Notes under the pieces: model-generated
Database searches by the model: none
Told to the model about the DNA's origin: nothing
Seen by the model: only the letters and a program-made list of their open reading frames with translations
DNA from: Myxococcus fulvus
Lineage (GTDB): Bacteria > Myxococcota > Myxococcia > Myxococcales > Myxococcaceae
Assembly (NCBI RefSeq): GCF_900111765.1
Contig: NZ_FOIB01000005.1
Span: forward strand, 558,001 to 622,000
DNA: 64,000 nt
Direction: 5' to 3'
Program-made: the position numbers and the translations under genes
Shown here: piece after piece, positions 34,086 to 42,810 of the stretch
Position numbering within the stretch: the stretch's first letter is position 1
Layout of the letters: each line of letters opens with the position of its first letter

Positions 34086-36758
34086 CTAACCGGTGTTGCG
34101 CATGCCGGCCGCGATGCCGTTGAGCGAGAGCAAGAGCGGCCTGTCGCAGTCACAGTCGCTCTCGCGCTTGCGGCGCAACAGCTCCACCTGGAGGAAGGAC
34201 ATCGGGTCCACGTACGGGTTGCGCAGGGCGATGGCGCGCTGGAGCTGGGGGTTGTTGTCGAGCAGCTTCCCCTCCCCCGTCAGCCGCTTCACCTGCCGCC
34301 GCGTGCGACGGTGCTCCTGCTGGATGCGCCGCCACAAGGCCTTCGTGGACGCGGGGGCGAGCGCCGCGTAGCGCCCGGCGATGGCCATGTCCGACTTGGC
34401 CAGCACCATGGTGACGTTGTCGATGACGGCCTTGAAGAAGGGCCACTGGCGATACATGCGCTTGAGCAGCGCGGGCCCGCCCGGCTCCTTCGAGAAGGCC
34501 TCCAGCGCGGAGCCCACGCCGTACCAGCCCGGGACGATGGCCCGGTTCTGCGTCCAGGCGAACACCCACGGAATCGCACGCAGCGACTCGAGCCCTCCGG
34601 CCTTGCGCTTGCTGGGACGCGAGCCGATGGGCAGCGCGGAGATCTCCTCCACGGGCGTCGCCGTGGTGAAGAACTCCAGGAAGCGAGGGTCCTCCCACAC
34701 GAGCGCGCGGTAGGCCTTGCGCCCGGTCTCCGCCAGCGTGTCGAACGTGGCGCGGAAGGTCTTCTCGTCCTCCGGCGTCGGGCGAGGCTGCGCGTCGAGC
34801 AGGTGGGGCAGCACGCCGCCCAGGATGAGCTCCAGCGTGCGGCGCGCCAGCTCCGGGCGCGCGTACTTGTGGTCCAGGGCCTCGCCCTGCTCCGTCGCCT
34901 TGTAGCCACCGGCCACGGCGCCGGGAGGCAGCGCGAGGATGGCCTCCTGCGCGGGGCCGCCACCGCGGGCCACGGACTCGCCGCGACCATGGAACAGGCG
35001 CAGGGGGACACCGGACTGGGCGGCCGCCTCGGTGAGCGCGACCTGGGCGCGATAGAGCGCGGCGCTGGCGGCCAGCAGCCCTACCTCCTTGCCCGAGTCG
35101 CTGTAGCCGACCATCACCTCCTGGAAGCCGCGCGCGTCGACGTGCTTGCGGTACTCGGCGTTGGCGAAGAGCTTGCGCAGCACGTCGGGTCCGCCGTCGA
35201 GCGCGCCGAGCTGCTCGAAGAGCGGGACGACGTCCACGGTGGCGCAGCCGCGCTTCTCGTCCCACAAGCCCGTCAGCTTGAGGCACTTGAAGGCCGCGAG
35301 GACGTCCTCGGCCGTGCTGGCCATGCTGAGGATGAGCGTGCGACATGCGGGCTCACCGGCCTCGGCCTGCGCCTCGCGCAGCTTCTCCAACACCGCGAGC
35401 AGCCGCTTGCCGCCCTCGGACGGAGCGTGACCTCCCGCGTCCAGCGAGGCCGCCGCGCTCACCGCGTCCTCGGCGGGCACGCGCGCTTCCAGCTCGGCCA
35501 GGGACAGGCCCAGCGCGAGGACGCGCTCGCGCATGCGACGCACCTGACGCATGCCGGACTTCGCGGCCTTCGCCTCCTCGAGCGAGCGTGAGAGCAGGTC
35601 CAGGTCCGCGAGCAGGGCCTCCGGCGTGCGATAGGCGCTCGTCGGCATGGGGCCCGTGTCACCGGTGCGCTGGGCCAGCACGTGGCGCAGGGCCTGGTTC
35701 AGCCGCTCCTCCATGAAGCGCAGCTTGCGACGCCAGGGCTCGCCGATGGTGCGTGGCCCCAGGCGCTGCTCGGCCTCGGGGAGCTCCTTCGCGTCGCGCT
35801 CCAGGGAGGCCACGAGTTCCGTCGAAGGTTTCGCGTGGCGCTCCGACTGCGAGAGCATTCCGCCCAGGCGCTCCAGCCCTTGCGTCAGCAGGCGCAGCCC
35901 TCGTGCACGGTGGGCGCGCAGCGTGTCCGCGAAGACCTCGGGCGTCACCAGCGGGTTGCCATCCATGTCCCCGCCGACCCACGAGTGGACGCGCACCGGA
36001 GTGTCCACCTGGCCGAGGGGCTCTCCGTAGGCGCGCTCGAAGGCCCAGTCGAGGAGTTCGGGCAGCTCGGAGATCTGCTCGGCGATGACCTCCTCGACGT
36101 ACCAGAGGGCGTTCTTCACCTCGTCGCCCACGGTGGGTCGCTCGCGGCGCAGCTCATCGGTCTGCCACAGCGTGGTGATCTCCTCGCGGAGGGACTCCAC
36201 GTTGGCGGCGCTCTCGCGGGGCGTCAGCTCGCACCTGTCTCGCTCCTCGAGCAGGCTGGCCATCCGGTAGAGCTTCTCGAGCAGCGTGCGGCGCACGGCC
36301 TGCGTGGGATGCGCGGTGAGCGTGAGCGTCACGTGCATCTGACGCAGCGCCTCGCGGACGCGGGTCGCGGGGATGCCCGCGTCCTTGAGCGACAACATCG
36401 TCGCCTCCAGCGAGCCACGCTGGGGCGTCGTGGACTCGGCGCTGGAGTACGCGCGGGCGCGGCGGATGCGGTGGTGTTGCTCGGCGAGGTTGACGAGCTG
36501 GAAGTACACCGAGAAGGCGCGGAGCACGGGCTCGGTGCGCTCCAGGGGCAGGCGCTTGAGAATCTCCGCGAGTTCGGCCGCGGAGGCGCGTCTTCCCGCC
36601 ACGGGGCCGCGTCGTCGCTGGATGGCGAGCCGACGGACCTCCTCTTCCAGGTCGAACAGGTCCTGGCCTTCCTGTTCGACGAGCACCTCTCCCAGCAGCC
36701 GCCCGAGCAGGCGGACATCACGACGCAGGGGCTGATCCACGGCACGGACACGGGCCAT
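34086..36758 (-). CDS. ppc: Phosphoenolpyruvate carboxylase
   Basis: This enzyme carboxylates phosphoenolpyruvate with bicarbonate to oxaloacetate, refilling the TCA cycle. The 890-aa length is normal. LTLTAHPTQAVRRTL carries the catalytic histidine, WVGGDMDGNP is the family motif, VGYSDSGKEVG carries the lysine loop, and the protein ends in RNTG as is usual for the active-site C-terminus. The mobile-loop motif reads FHGRGESVARGGGP, whereas most enzymes have GRGG(T/S)VGRGGGP, so one glycine is replaced by Glu and another by Ala. This may alter kinetics, but the rest of the active site looks intact. Start is ATG 36758. Confidence 0.95.
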   Translation of the reverse strand: MARVRAVDQPLRRDVRLLGRLLGEVLVEQEGQDLFDLEEEVRRLAIQRRRGPVAGRRASAAELAEILKRLPLERTEPVLRAFSVYFQLVNLAEQHHRIRRARAYSSAESTTPQRGSLEATMLSLKDAGIPATRVREALRQMHVTLTLTAHPTQAVRRTLLEKLYRMASLLEERDRCELTPRESAANVESLREEITTLWQTDELRRERPTVGDEVKNALWYVEEVIAEQISELPELLDWAFERAYGEPLGQVDTPVRVHSWVGGDMDGNPLVTPEVFADTLRAHRARGLRLLTQGLERLGGMLSQSERHAKPSTELVASLERDAKELPEAEQRLGPRTIGEPWRRKLRFMEERLNQALRHVLAQRTGDTGPMPTSAYRTPEALLADLDLLSRSLEEAKAAKSGMRQVRRMRERVLALGLSLAELEARVPAEDAVSAAASLDAGGHAPSEGGKRLLAVLEKLREAQAEAGEPACRTLILSMASTAEDVLAAFKCLKLTGLWDEKRGCATVDVVPLFEQLGALDGGPDVLRKLFANAEYRKHVDARGFQEVMVGYSDSGKEVGLLAASAALYRAQVALTEAAAQSGVPLRLFHGRGESVARGGGPAQEAILALPPGAVAGGYKATEQGEALDHKYARPELARRTLELILGGVLPHLLDAQPRPTPEDEKTFRATFDTLAETGRKAYRALVWEDPRFLEFFTTATPVEEISALPIGSRPSKRKAGGLESLRAIPWVFAWTQNRAIVPGWYGVGSALEAFSKEPGGPALLKRMYRQWPFFKAVIDNVTMVLAKSDMAIAGRYAALAPASTKALWRRIQQEHRRTRRQVKRLTGEGKLLDNNPQLQRAIALRNPYVDPMSFLQVELLRRKRESDCDCDRPLLLSLNGIAAGMRNTG

Positions 36759-36832
36759 ATGCCCAGGAAGGTAACGCCTTCCGCCACGGGCCGCGCGGGC
36801 AATGTCCGCGGGCCCGTCGTTTCTCGTCCACC

Positions 36833-37300
36833 TCAGAACCCAAGGTATTCGAGCTCGTCATCAGTCAGCTGGTGCAGCGGCTGCCGACTCAGGACCTCGC
36901 CGGTCTCGGGGTGGTTGTACAGCTCCGAGTCCGGAAGGTTGCGCAGGACCAGCTCCAGCTTTCGGATCTGCCCTCGCTCCGAGTCGATCATCTCCCCCTC
37001 CTTGATGAGGTTGGCGATGACGCCCGCGGGCACGATGGCTTCACTCGGGGAGCCGCCCTGGTTCTGATAGGAGACGAAATCGGACTTCTTGTTCTGGAAC
37101 TGGATGACCAGCGCGGCCAGTCGCTCGGAGTCGATCTGGTACTCCGCGCGGATGCGGCGCATCCGGCCCTCGCGGTCCTCGATGCGCGCCACCAGCTCCT
37201 TGACCTTCTTCTGCATCGCCACCCGAAGGTCGGGGGTGGTCTTGGTGTTGTAGCGAACGGATTCGAACAGCTCCGACGGTCGTTGAATGCTGTAGCCCAT
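36833..37300 (-). CDS. Coiled-coil protein of unknown function
   Basis: The 155-aa protein starts at ATG 37300 after GAGCAGG. It is soluble and strongly helical: residues 20-70 (LRVAMQKKVKELVARIEDRE and on) have heptad-like spacing and probably form a coiled coil. A second helix (KEGEMIDSERGQIRKLELVL) follows, and the tail is acidic (LTDDELEYLGF). It has no catalytic motif, signal peptide or cysteine. It lies 74 bp upstream of the PEP carboxylase gene on the same strand. I do not recognise a family. The upstream residues to 37378 are Arg-rich shadow sequence. Confidence 0.7.
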   Translation of the reverse strand: MGYSIQRPSELFESVRYNTKTTPDLRVAMQKKVKELVARIEDREGRMRRIRAEYQIDSERLAALVIQFQNKKSDFVSYQNQGGSPSEAIVPAGVIANLIKEGEMIDSERGQIRKLELVLRNLPDSELYNHPETGEVLSRQPLHQLTDDELEYLGF

Positions 37301-37380
37301 GGGTCCTGCTCCTCGTTGGGTTCGACGCGGGTGAGCGCGCCGACGGCGCGAACGGACCGGAGCTGACCGGCACCTCACGG

Positions 37381-38253
37381 CTACGTCTTCGCGTCGAACG
37401 CCGTGGAGCGGGCGAGGGTCTCCATCCGGTCGACATCGCTGGCCACGAGAGACAGCTTGGCGCGAATCTGGTCGACCGCATCACCGCCCAATGGCAGCCG
37501 CAACGGAAGCTCCGCGCTCGGTCGCGCGATGACGTCCGCCATGACCCGGGCTGCCTTCACCGGGTCTCCACCCTGCTTGCCATCCGTCTGGCGCACCCAT
37601 GCCCGGAGCTGCCCCACCGTTTCCTCATAGGCGTCCATCGCGGGCATGTGCCGGAACGATGCGCCGAACAGCGAGGTGCGGAACGTGCCCGGCTCCACCA
37701 CCAACACGCGAATCCCCAGCGGCTTCACCTCCTGCGCGAGGCTCTCTGACATCCCTTCCAGGGCGTGCTTCGCGGCGCAGTAGGCACCGAAGCCCGGCGC
37801 GGAGGAGAGCCCCGCGACGCTCGAGACCTGCACGATGGTGCCCGAGCCCCGTGCCCGCATGTGCGGCAGCACCTCGCGCGTGGTGGTGACGGCGGCGAAG
37901 AACATCAACTCCATCGTCGCGCGCAGGTCCGGGTCGCTCGTCTCCTCGATGGCGCCGAGGATGCTGAAGCCCGCGTTGTTGACCAGCACATCGATGTGCC
38001 CGAAACGGGCGATGGCGGTCGCCACGGCGTCGCGCACCTTCTCGGGCTGCGTCACGTCCAGCTCGACGAGGCGCAGACGTCCCGGAGCCGACGAGGCCAG
38101 CTCCGCGAGGACCTGCGGCTGTCGCGCGGCGGCGACCACGCTGTCGCCACGCCGGAGCACTTCCTCGACGAGCGCGCGCCCCAGTCCCGAGGACGCCCCC
38201 GTGATGAACCAGACCTTGTTGGAAGTGGACGCGGAAGAACCTTGGCTGCTCAT
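37381..38253 (-). CDS. Short-chain dehydrogenase/reductase
   Basis: This NAD(P)-dependent oxidoreductase of 290 aa is of classical SDR type. It has the cofactor motif TGASSGLG at about 19-26, LVNNAG near 90, and catalytic Ser with YCAAK (YxxxK) around 140-160. An Arg pair in AARQP after strand 2 suggests NADPH preference. The C-terminal extension (MPAMDAYEETVGQLRAWVRQ) is common in family members acting on hydrophobic or xenobiotic carbonyls; the substrate is unknown. It is divergent from a LysR gene, so control by that regulator is likely. Its ribosome site AGGAG lies inside a possible RNA hairpin. Confidence 0.88.
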   Translation of the reverse strand: MSSQGSSASTSNKVWFITGASSGLGRALVEEVLRRGDSVVAAARQPQVLAELASSAPGRLRLVELDVTQPEKVRDAVATAIARFGHIDVLVNNAGFSILGAIEETSDPDLRATMELMFFAAVTTTREVLPHMRARGSGTIVQVSSVAGLSSAPGFGAYCAAKHALEGMSESLAQEVKPLGIRVLVVEPGTFRTSLFGASFRHMPAMDAYEETVGQLRAWVRQTDGKQGGDPVKAARVMADVIARPSAELPLRLPLGGDAVDQIRAKLSLVASDVDRMETLARSTAFDAKT

Positions 38254-38256
38254 GGT

Positions 38257-38304
38257 GGACTCCTTCGACTTCGGGTTCGTTGACGCGTTGGAAAATAGGA
38301 GTCC
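38257..38304 (-). promoter_or_regulatory. Inverted repeat that could sequester the SDR ribosome-binding site
   Basis: GGACTCCT at 38257-38264 and AGGAGTCC at 38297-38304 are exact inverted repeats 32 bp apart. In the minus-strand message the AGGAG ribosome site, 6 nt before ATG, would pair with the upstream arm. This could mask initiation, or it could be chance. Confidence 0.3.
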
Positions 38305-38317
38305 GAGGCCCTCGTGA

Positions 38318-38356
38318 TTAGCGGTGGAATTGCGATGGGTTTTTAAGTTTCGCTAA
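38318..38356. promoter_or_regulatory. TTAGCG/CGCTAA inverted repeat before the LysR gene
   Basis: TTAGCG (38318-38323) and CGCTAA (38351-38356) flank an AT-richer stretch in the divergent SDR/LysR promoter region. The second arm ends 9 bp before the regulator start. LysR proteins typically bind dyads here; the wide spacing makes this tentative. Confidence 0.3.
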
Positions 38357-38365
38357 AAGGTGCCC

Positions 38366-39274
38366 ATGCGAGACGACTACTCGGGGCTCAACGCGCTGGC
38401 GGCGGTGGCGGACAAGCGCAGCTTCACGGCCGCGGCGGCGCAGTTGAGCGTGACGCCGTCGGCGCTCAGCCAGAGCATCCGGGCGCTCGAGGAGCGGGTG
38501 GGCGTGCGACTGCTCCAGCGCACGACGAGGAGCGTCGGTCTGACGGAGGCAGGCGAGCGTTTCCTCGCGCAACTCAGGCCCGCGATGGCGAGCATCCATG
38601 CCGCCTTCGAGTCACTCGACGCGGTCCGCGGGCGTCCCTCCGGCACGTTGCGACTCAATGTGCCTCGGTTGGCCATCGCGGCGGTGCTCGACTCCATCTT
38701 GGGAGACTTCCTCGCGGCGAATCCGGAGCTCAAGCTCGACATCGTCGTCGACGACGGCATCACCAACATCGTGGAGCACGGCTTCGACGCGGGCATCCGA
38801 CTCGGCGAGACGCTCGACAAGGACGTCGTGGCGCTGCGGGTGACCGATGACTTGCGAATGACGGTGGTCGGTTCACCCGCGTATCTGAGCGCGCGCGGAC
38901 GGCCGAAGCACCCGAGGGACTTGCACGCGCACGACTGCATCAACTTCCGCCACCTCAGGAGTGGCACCGTGTACCGCTGGGAGTTCAGCGACAAGGGCCG
39001 AGACCTCACTGTCGCCGTGGAGGGGCGGCTCATCGTCAATGACAACGAGCTGATGATTCGTGGAGCGCTCGATGGTGTGGGGCTCGCGTACGTCATGGAG
39101 CACACCGTCGAGCGGGAGCTGGCCGACAAGCGCCTCGTCCGGGTGCTCTCCAACTACTGTCCGCCCTTCCCCGGCCTCTTCCTCTACTACCCGAGTCGGA
39201 CCCAGCTCCCCCTCAAGCTTCGCGCGCTCGTCGACTTCCTGCGGGCCCGACGCTCCGGAGCAAGAACCTCCTGA
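38366..39274 (+). CDS. LysR-family transcriptional regulator
   Basis: The 302-aa protein has the winged-helix DNA-binding domain at about 1-62, with ADKRSFTAAAAQLSVTPSAL and SQSIRALEERVGVRLLQRTT. A linker helix and a two-lobed effector-binding domain follow (TLRLNVPRLAIAAVLDSILG, GFDAGIRLGETLDKDVVALR). Sequence order and length are standard. ATG 38366 follows AAAAGG by 5 nt and is better than the GTG two codons before. It is divergent from the SDR gene, the usual layout when a LysR protein controls its neighbour. The effector cannot be inferred. Confidence 0.9.
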   Translation: MRDDYSGLNALAAVADKRSFTAAAAQLSVTPSALSQSIRALEERVGVRLLQRTTRSVGLTEAGERFLAQLRPAMASIHAAFESLDAVRGRPSGTLRLNVPRLAIAAVLDSILGDFLAANPELKLDIVVDDGITNIVEHGFDAGIRLGETLDKDVVALRVTDDLRMTVVGSPAYLSARGRPKHPRDLHAHDCINFRHLRSGTVYRWEFSDKGRDLTVAVEGRLIVNDNELMIRGALDGVGLAYVMEHTVERELADKRLVRVLSNYCPPFPGLFLYYPSRTQLPLKLRALVDFLRARRSGARTS

Positions 39275-39603
39275 CGTGAGCATTGGAGCCGACCTCCACG
39301 CCCGGCGCATGGGGACAGGGCTGACCGAGCCTCCTCGGGTGCGCATTCGTCCTCCGCGCGGACCCGCTCCCGCGGTCCTGATGTACGGCCCATCGCCATG
39401 AATGCGGCGTCCTGGACTTCCCGCACATCAAGCGAGCAGGCCCCAGGGCAAACCGGCCCTCGCGTTGCTTGTGTCGAGGCCCACCGCCATGGGCCCCATT
39501 TCGAGGCTGCCTGCTCGGGTCGATACCTCCCCCCGGCCTGCACGCATCCGAGCGAGCCCTGACGCTCCGGATGGGCACATCCGGTAAGGTTCCTTCCGTG
39601 AGC
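39275..39603. other. Gene-free stretch between LysR and membrane glycosyltransferase genes
   Basis: These 329 bp hold no frame with family similarity or a convincing ribosome site, and I found no strong hairpin. It presumably carries the promoter of the following gene. Confidence 0.4.
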
Positions 39604-41949
39604 ATGAGTCGGCCCCTCCCCCGTGGGTTTGTCCCCATCGTCCTGCTGGTGTTGTGCGTCGCGCACGTCGCGCTCGGGCTCGTCCTCCTGCCCGGAGCCA
39701 TGTTCGCCAAGTACCCCGACAGCGCGCGGCTGCTGACGTCGGGCCGGATGCTCCCCGAACAGGGCGCGGACTTCAGCCCCCTGTACCTCATCCTCAACGT
39801 GGCCCTCTCCCCCACTCCGCTGCGCTGGGTCCAGAGCATCGCGGGAGCGCTCGGGCTCATCGCCGTCTATGTGCTCGGCGCTCGGCTGCTGTCGCGCCCC
39901 GTGGGACTGCTCGCGGCGGCGCTCGTCGCGGTGACGACGCCCGTCCTCCTCTACGAGGCCACCCTGGAGCCGGACCTGCTGGTCATGGTCCTCAACCTGG
40001 GGGCGCTCGCCCTGCTGGCCCACGCACGGCCCCACTTCCAGAAGCGCTGGCTGGTGCTCGCCGGAGTGCTGCTCGGACTCTCGGGAGCGACACGTCCCAC
40101 GGGCCTCGCCATCCTCGTCCTCGCGACGGGCTGGATGCTCTGGGAGCGCCGCCACGAGGCACGACGCGCGAGCCTGCTCGCCGGGGCGCTGTTGCTGGGC
40201 ACGGGGATGTTCTCCTCCTGGCTGCCCGCTCAAATCATCCGCGCGACCGTGGGCTCCCACCTCGGCGCGACCATGAGCGCGGGCGCCGTGCTGCACATGG
40301 GCAACCGCCCCGAGGGCACGGGACTGGGCGCCCAGCCCCCCACGCTCATCAAGCAGTATGAGGCACAGCTGCGCTCGCCCGAGCGTCCCGACCACGCGCA
40401 CAGCCTCTACCGACAGTTCGCCCGAGCCGAGGCAGGAGAGGACCTGTCTCCCTCACACACCGAGCTGTACTGGATGCGCAAGACGCTGAACTTCGCGCTG
40501 GAGGAGCCAGGAACCGTCCTCGGGTTGTTCGGCCGGAAGCTGGCGTTCTTCCTCTTCGGCCCGGAAGGCCACGACCTGGTCGAGGTGCGCCGCGCCGAAG
40601 CCCACCTCGCGGGCCTCCCGCTCCTCGATGCGCAGGTCCTGGGGTTGCTCGGCGTGGCGGGACTCGGAACCATGCTCGCGCGACGACGAAGCGTCGGGCT
40701 CATCGTGCTGTACCTCGCCGCGAGCACCGCGCTCGCCGTGGGCTTCTACGTCGTGAGCCGCTACCGACTGGCCGCGCTGCCCGCCTGGGCGCTGTTCGCG
40801 AGCGCGCTCGCGGTGATGGCCTTCGAGTCACGGCGCGAACCCCGAATCCTCGGGATGCTGGCCGTCGGCCTCGCGCTCTGTCTCGCGCTGCCCACGTTCT
40901 TCCCCTTCGTGCGCGACGTGGAGCGGATGCTCGCGCGGACGGAGGCCGTAGGCAGTCCAGGCGCGGCGCTCAACACCGCGCTCCAACAGGGCCGCTACGA
41001 CGAAGCGACCCAGGCCTTCGAGCAGCTCCAGGCCGCGCATCCGTTCACCGCGCTCGCGAGGGCACTGCGCGGCGTGCCGTTCGAATCGCCCGGGGTCGCC
41101 GAGCGCTCGGGAGCCCTGTCCGTGGAGAAGCTGGGCCTGGAGACGCCCATGGACCTCTATTTCGCCTCGGAGCTGGCACGGCGCGCCGGCCACTGCGACC
41201 AGGCCCTCCCCGCCGCACACGCGGCCCAGGACGCGGGCTATCGCGGAGCGCTCTATGACACCTCGCTGGACCCCGCCCTGGTGGTGGCGGACTGCCTGCT
41301 GTCACGTGGCGACCGCGCCGGTGCGTTGAAGGCCGCGGAGGCGTCGCTGGATGAACGAGGCGGCACGCTGGACGCGCTCGCCTTCGCGGTGGCTGGCGCG
41401 GAGTCGCTCTCCACCGATGCGGAGGGACGGCGCGCCCGCTGGGACGCGAAGCTCTTCGCCATCCACGACCTGTTGAGCGCCAGACATGCGCGAGGGCTCG
41501 CGCGCCTGCGTTGGGGGAACTTCGCCGGTGCGCTGGAGGACGCGGACGCGGTCCTCGCCGCCATTCCCGACGTGGCCGTCACCCACCACCTGCGCGCCGC
41601 AGCACTCACGGGACTCGGTCGCCATGCCGAGGCGCTCCGCGCCTACGCGCGCGCCCTCCAGCTGTTGCCAGGGCACAACTTCGCGACCCGTCCGCTCGAG
41701 GACACTGTGGCAACAGCGCTCGCGGAAGCCGCCGAGGCCCCTGGGGTGCTGAGCGTGGCCACGGAGCATCACCTCCGCGCGGGACGACTGGAGCTGGCTC
41801 GCGACCTCGCCGCTCGCGCCAGCAAGCTCGCCCCCGAGGACAAGAACCTCGCGCGCATCGCCCAGGAACTGGCCCAGGCCCGACCTTCCGGCATCCCCAT
41901 TCCGCCCCCACCCGCACCGCGAGCAACCCGCTCCGCCACGACCCCCTGA
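39604..41949 (+). CDS. Membrane GT-C (ArnT/PMT-like) glycosyltransferase with C-terminal TPR-like region
   Basis: The 781-aa protein has about 10 membrane helices in its first 450 residues. The first loop ends MFAKYPDSARLLTSGRMLPE, which has an Asp where GT-C transferases of the ArnT/PMT type use an acidic residue to take sugars from a polyprenyl-phosphate donor. ALVAVTTPVLLYEATLEPDL and GLSGATRPTGLAILVLATG fit the same family. After about residue 450 the chain is soluble and TPR-like (QQGRYDEATQAFEQLQAAHP, AALTGLGRHAEALRAYARAL). The acceptor and sugar are unknown. A GTG at 39598 is an alternative start. No partner gene lies adjacent. Confidence 0.75.
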   Translation: MSRPLPRGFVPIVLLVLCVAHVALGLVLLPGAMFAKYPDSARLLTSGRMLPEQGADFSPLYLILNVALSPTPLRWVQSIAGALGLIAVYVLGARLLSRPVGLLAAALVAVTTPVLLYEATLEPDLLVMVLNLGALALLAHARPHFQKRWLVLAGVLLGLSGATRPTGLAILVLATGWMLWERRHEARRASLLAGALLLGTGMFSSWLPAQIIRATVGSHLGATMSAGAVLHMGNRPEGTGLGAQPPTLIKQYEAQLRSPERPDHAHSLYRQFARAEAGEDLSPSHTELYWMRKTLNFALEEPGTVLGLFGRKLAFFLFGPEGHDLVEVRRAEAHLAGLPLLDAQVLGLLGVAGLGTMLARRRSVGLIVLYLAASTALAVGFYVVSRYRLAALPAWALFASALAVMAFESRREPRILGMLAVGLALCLALPTFFPFVRDVERMLARTEAVGSPGAALNTALQQGRYDEATQAFEQLQAAHPFTALARALRGVPFESPGVAERSGALSVEKLGLETPMDLYFASELARRAGHCDQALPAAHAAQDAGYRGALYDTSLDPALVVADCLLSRGDRAGALKAAEASLDERGGTLDALAFAVAGAESLSTDAEGRRARWDAKLFAIHDLLSARHARGLARLRWGNFAGALEDADAVLAAIPDVAVTHHLRAAALTGLGRHAEALRAYARALQLLPGHNFATRPLEDTVATALAEAAEAPGVLSVATEHHLRAGRLELARDLAARASKLAPEDKNLARIAQELAQARPSGIPIPPPPAPRATRSATTP

Positions 41950-41950
41950 A

Positions 41951-41979
41951 CCACGAGCCGCCCCGCCCGAGCTTCGTGG
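41951..41979 (+). terminator. Weak hairpin after the GT-C gene
   Basis: CCACGA (41951-41956) pairs with TCGTGG (41974-41979), with a further GC/GC pair inside after a bulge. It starts 2 bp past the stop codon and has no T-run. Confidence 0.35.
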
Positions 41980-42291
41980 CTCGGTCGCCGCACTCGGCAC
42001 GACCTGAGGGTCGGAGCGCTGCCCCACCACCACGGCACCTTCAGTCCGCCCAGACATGCCCCGGGCTCGCCGTGCGCGAACAAAGCTTCAGCCCCAGCAC
42101 GGACGACTGGCGGGGTGCACCACCCATGACCTCGCCTCGAGCGGACGGCTCAGGCCGAGCACGGTCCACATGTCTCGCGTGAGCACACTCCTCGCCCTGT
42201 GGCCCATCGACCGCACCCGAGCCCGGTCCGCGCCTTGCACAACCCCTGTGCACACGACGCGGCCCACGGTGCCGCACAGGAGTGAAGGGTC
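41980..42291. other. Gene-free stretch
   Basis: I see no supported gene in these roughly 310 bp. Frames here encode Arg/Pro/Ser-rich low-complexity sequence typical of shadow frames. The last 30 bp contain the ribosome site AGGAGTGAAGGG of the next gene. Confidence 0.4.
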
Positions 42292-42807
42292 ATGTGGACG
42301 ACAGGGTGGTGGAAGGTGGCGGTGATGTGCGGCTCGCTGGCCGCGTCCGGAGCGCTCGCGCGGTCGACGACGCTCGCTGAGCCCACCGAGCAGCCAGACA
42401 TGACCACTCTGGAGCCGAGCCTCACTCCACCGTCGCCCGAGGAGCTCTTCTCCGGCGCCCCCGACGAGATGGCCCCGCCGCGCCTGCGCCACGTCGAGCC
42501 CGTCGCCTGCGCCTCCGCGCCCGAGGGCCGCCTCTGGGTCGCGTCCACCGAGGAGTGCGGCGACACCGAGTGCGTCGACAAGACGACGGTCTGGGTCGGC
42601 TCGTGGACCGTCGAGGACACCACGGTCGAAGTCCAGTGCGACGCCGACCGCATCATCCTCTCCACCTTCGACTGGAAGATGGTCCTCGTCCCCGACGGCA
42701 AGGGCGACTTCGACGTCGAGGAGTCCGTCCTCGGCGACGGCGAGGTCACCCCCGTCCCCACCGAGCACGCCCAGGCCGAGCCCGTGAAGCCCGGCCCCCA
42801 GGGCTGA
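42292..42807 (+). CDS. Small exported protein of unknown function
   Basis: The 171-aa protein starts at ATG 42292 with a strong ribosome site. A signal-like N-terminus (TTGWWKVAVMCGSLAASGAL) is followed by a Pro/Glu-rich spacer. A compact beta-rich domain with four cysteines comes next (VEPVACASA, TEECGDTECVDK, VEVQCDADRI), probably two disulfides. The tail is Pro/Glu-rich again. It should lie in the periplasm or outside the cell. I know no family. Its stop is 3 bp from the convergent helicase stop, leaving almost no room for a terminator. Confidence 0.7.
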   Translation: MWTTGWWKVAVMCGSLAASGALARSTTLAEPTEQPDMTTLEPSLTPPSPEELFSGAPDEMAPPRLRHVEPVACASAPEGRLWVASTEECGDTECVDKTTVWVGSWTVEDTTVEVQCDADRIILSTFDWKMVLVPDGKGDFDVEESVLGDGEVTPVPTEHAQAEPVKPGPQG

Positions 42808-42810
42808 AGC

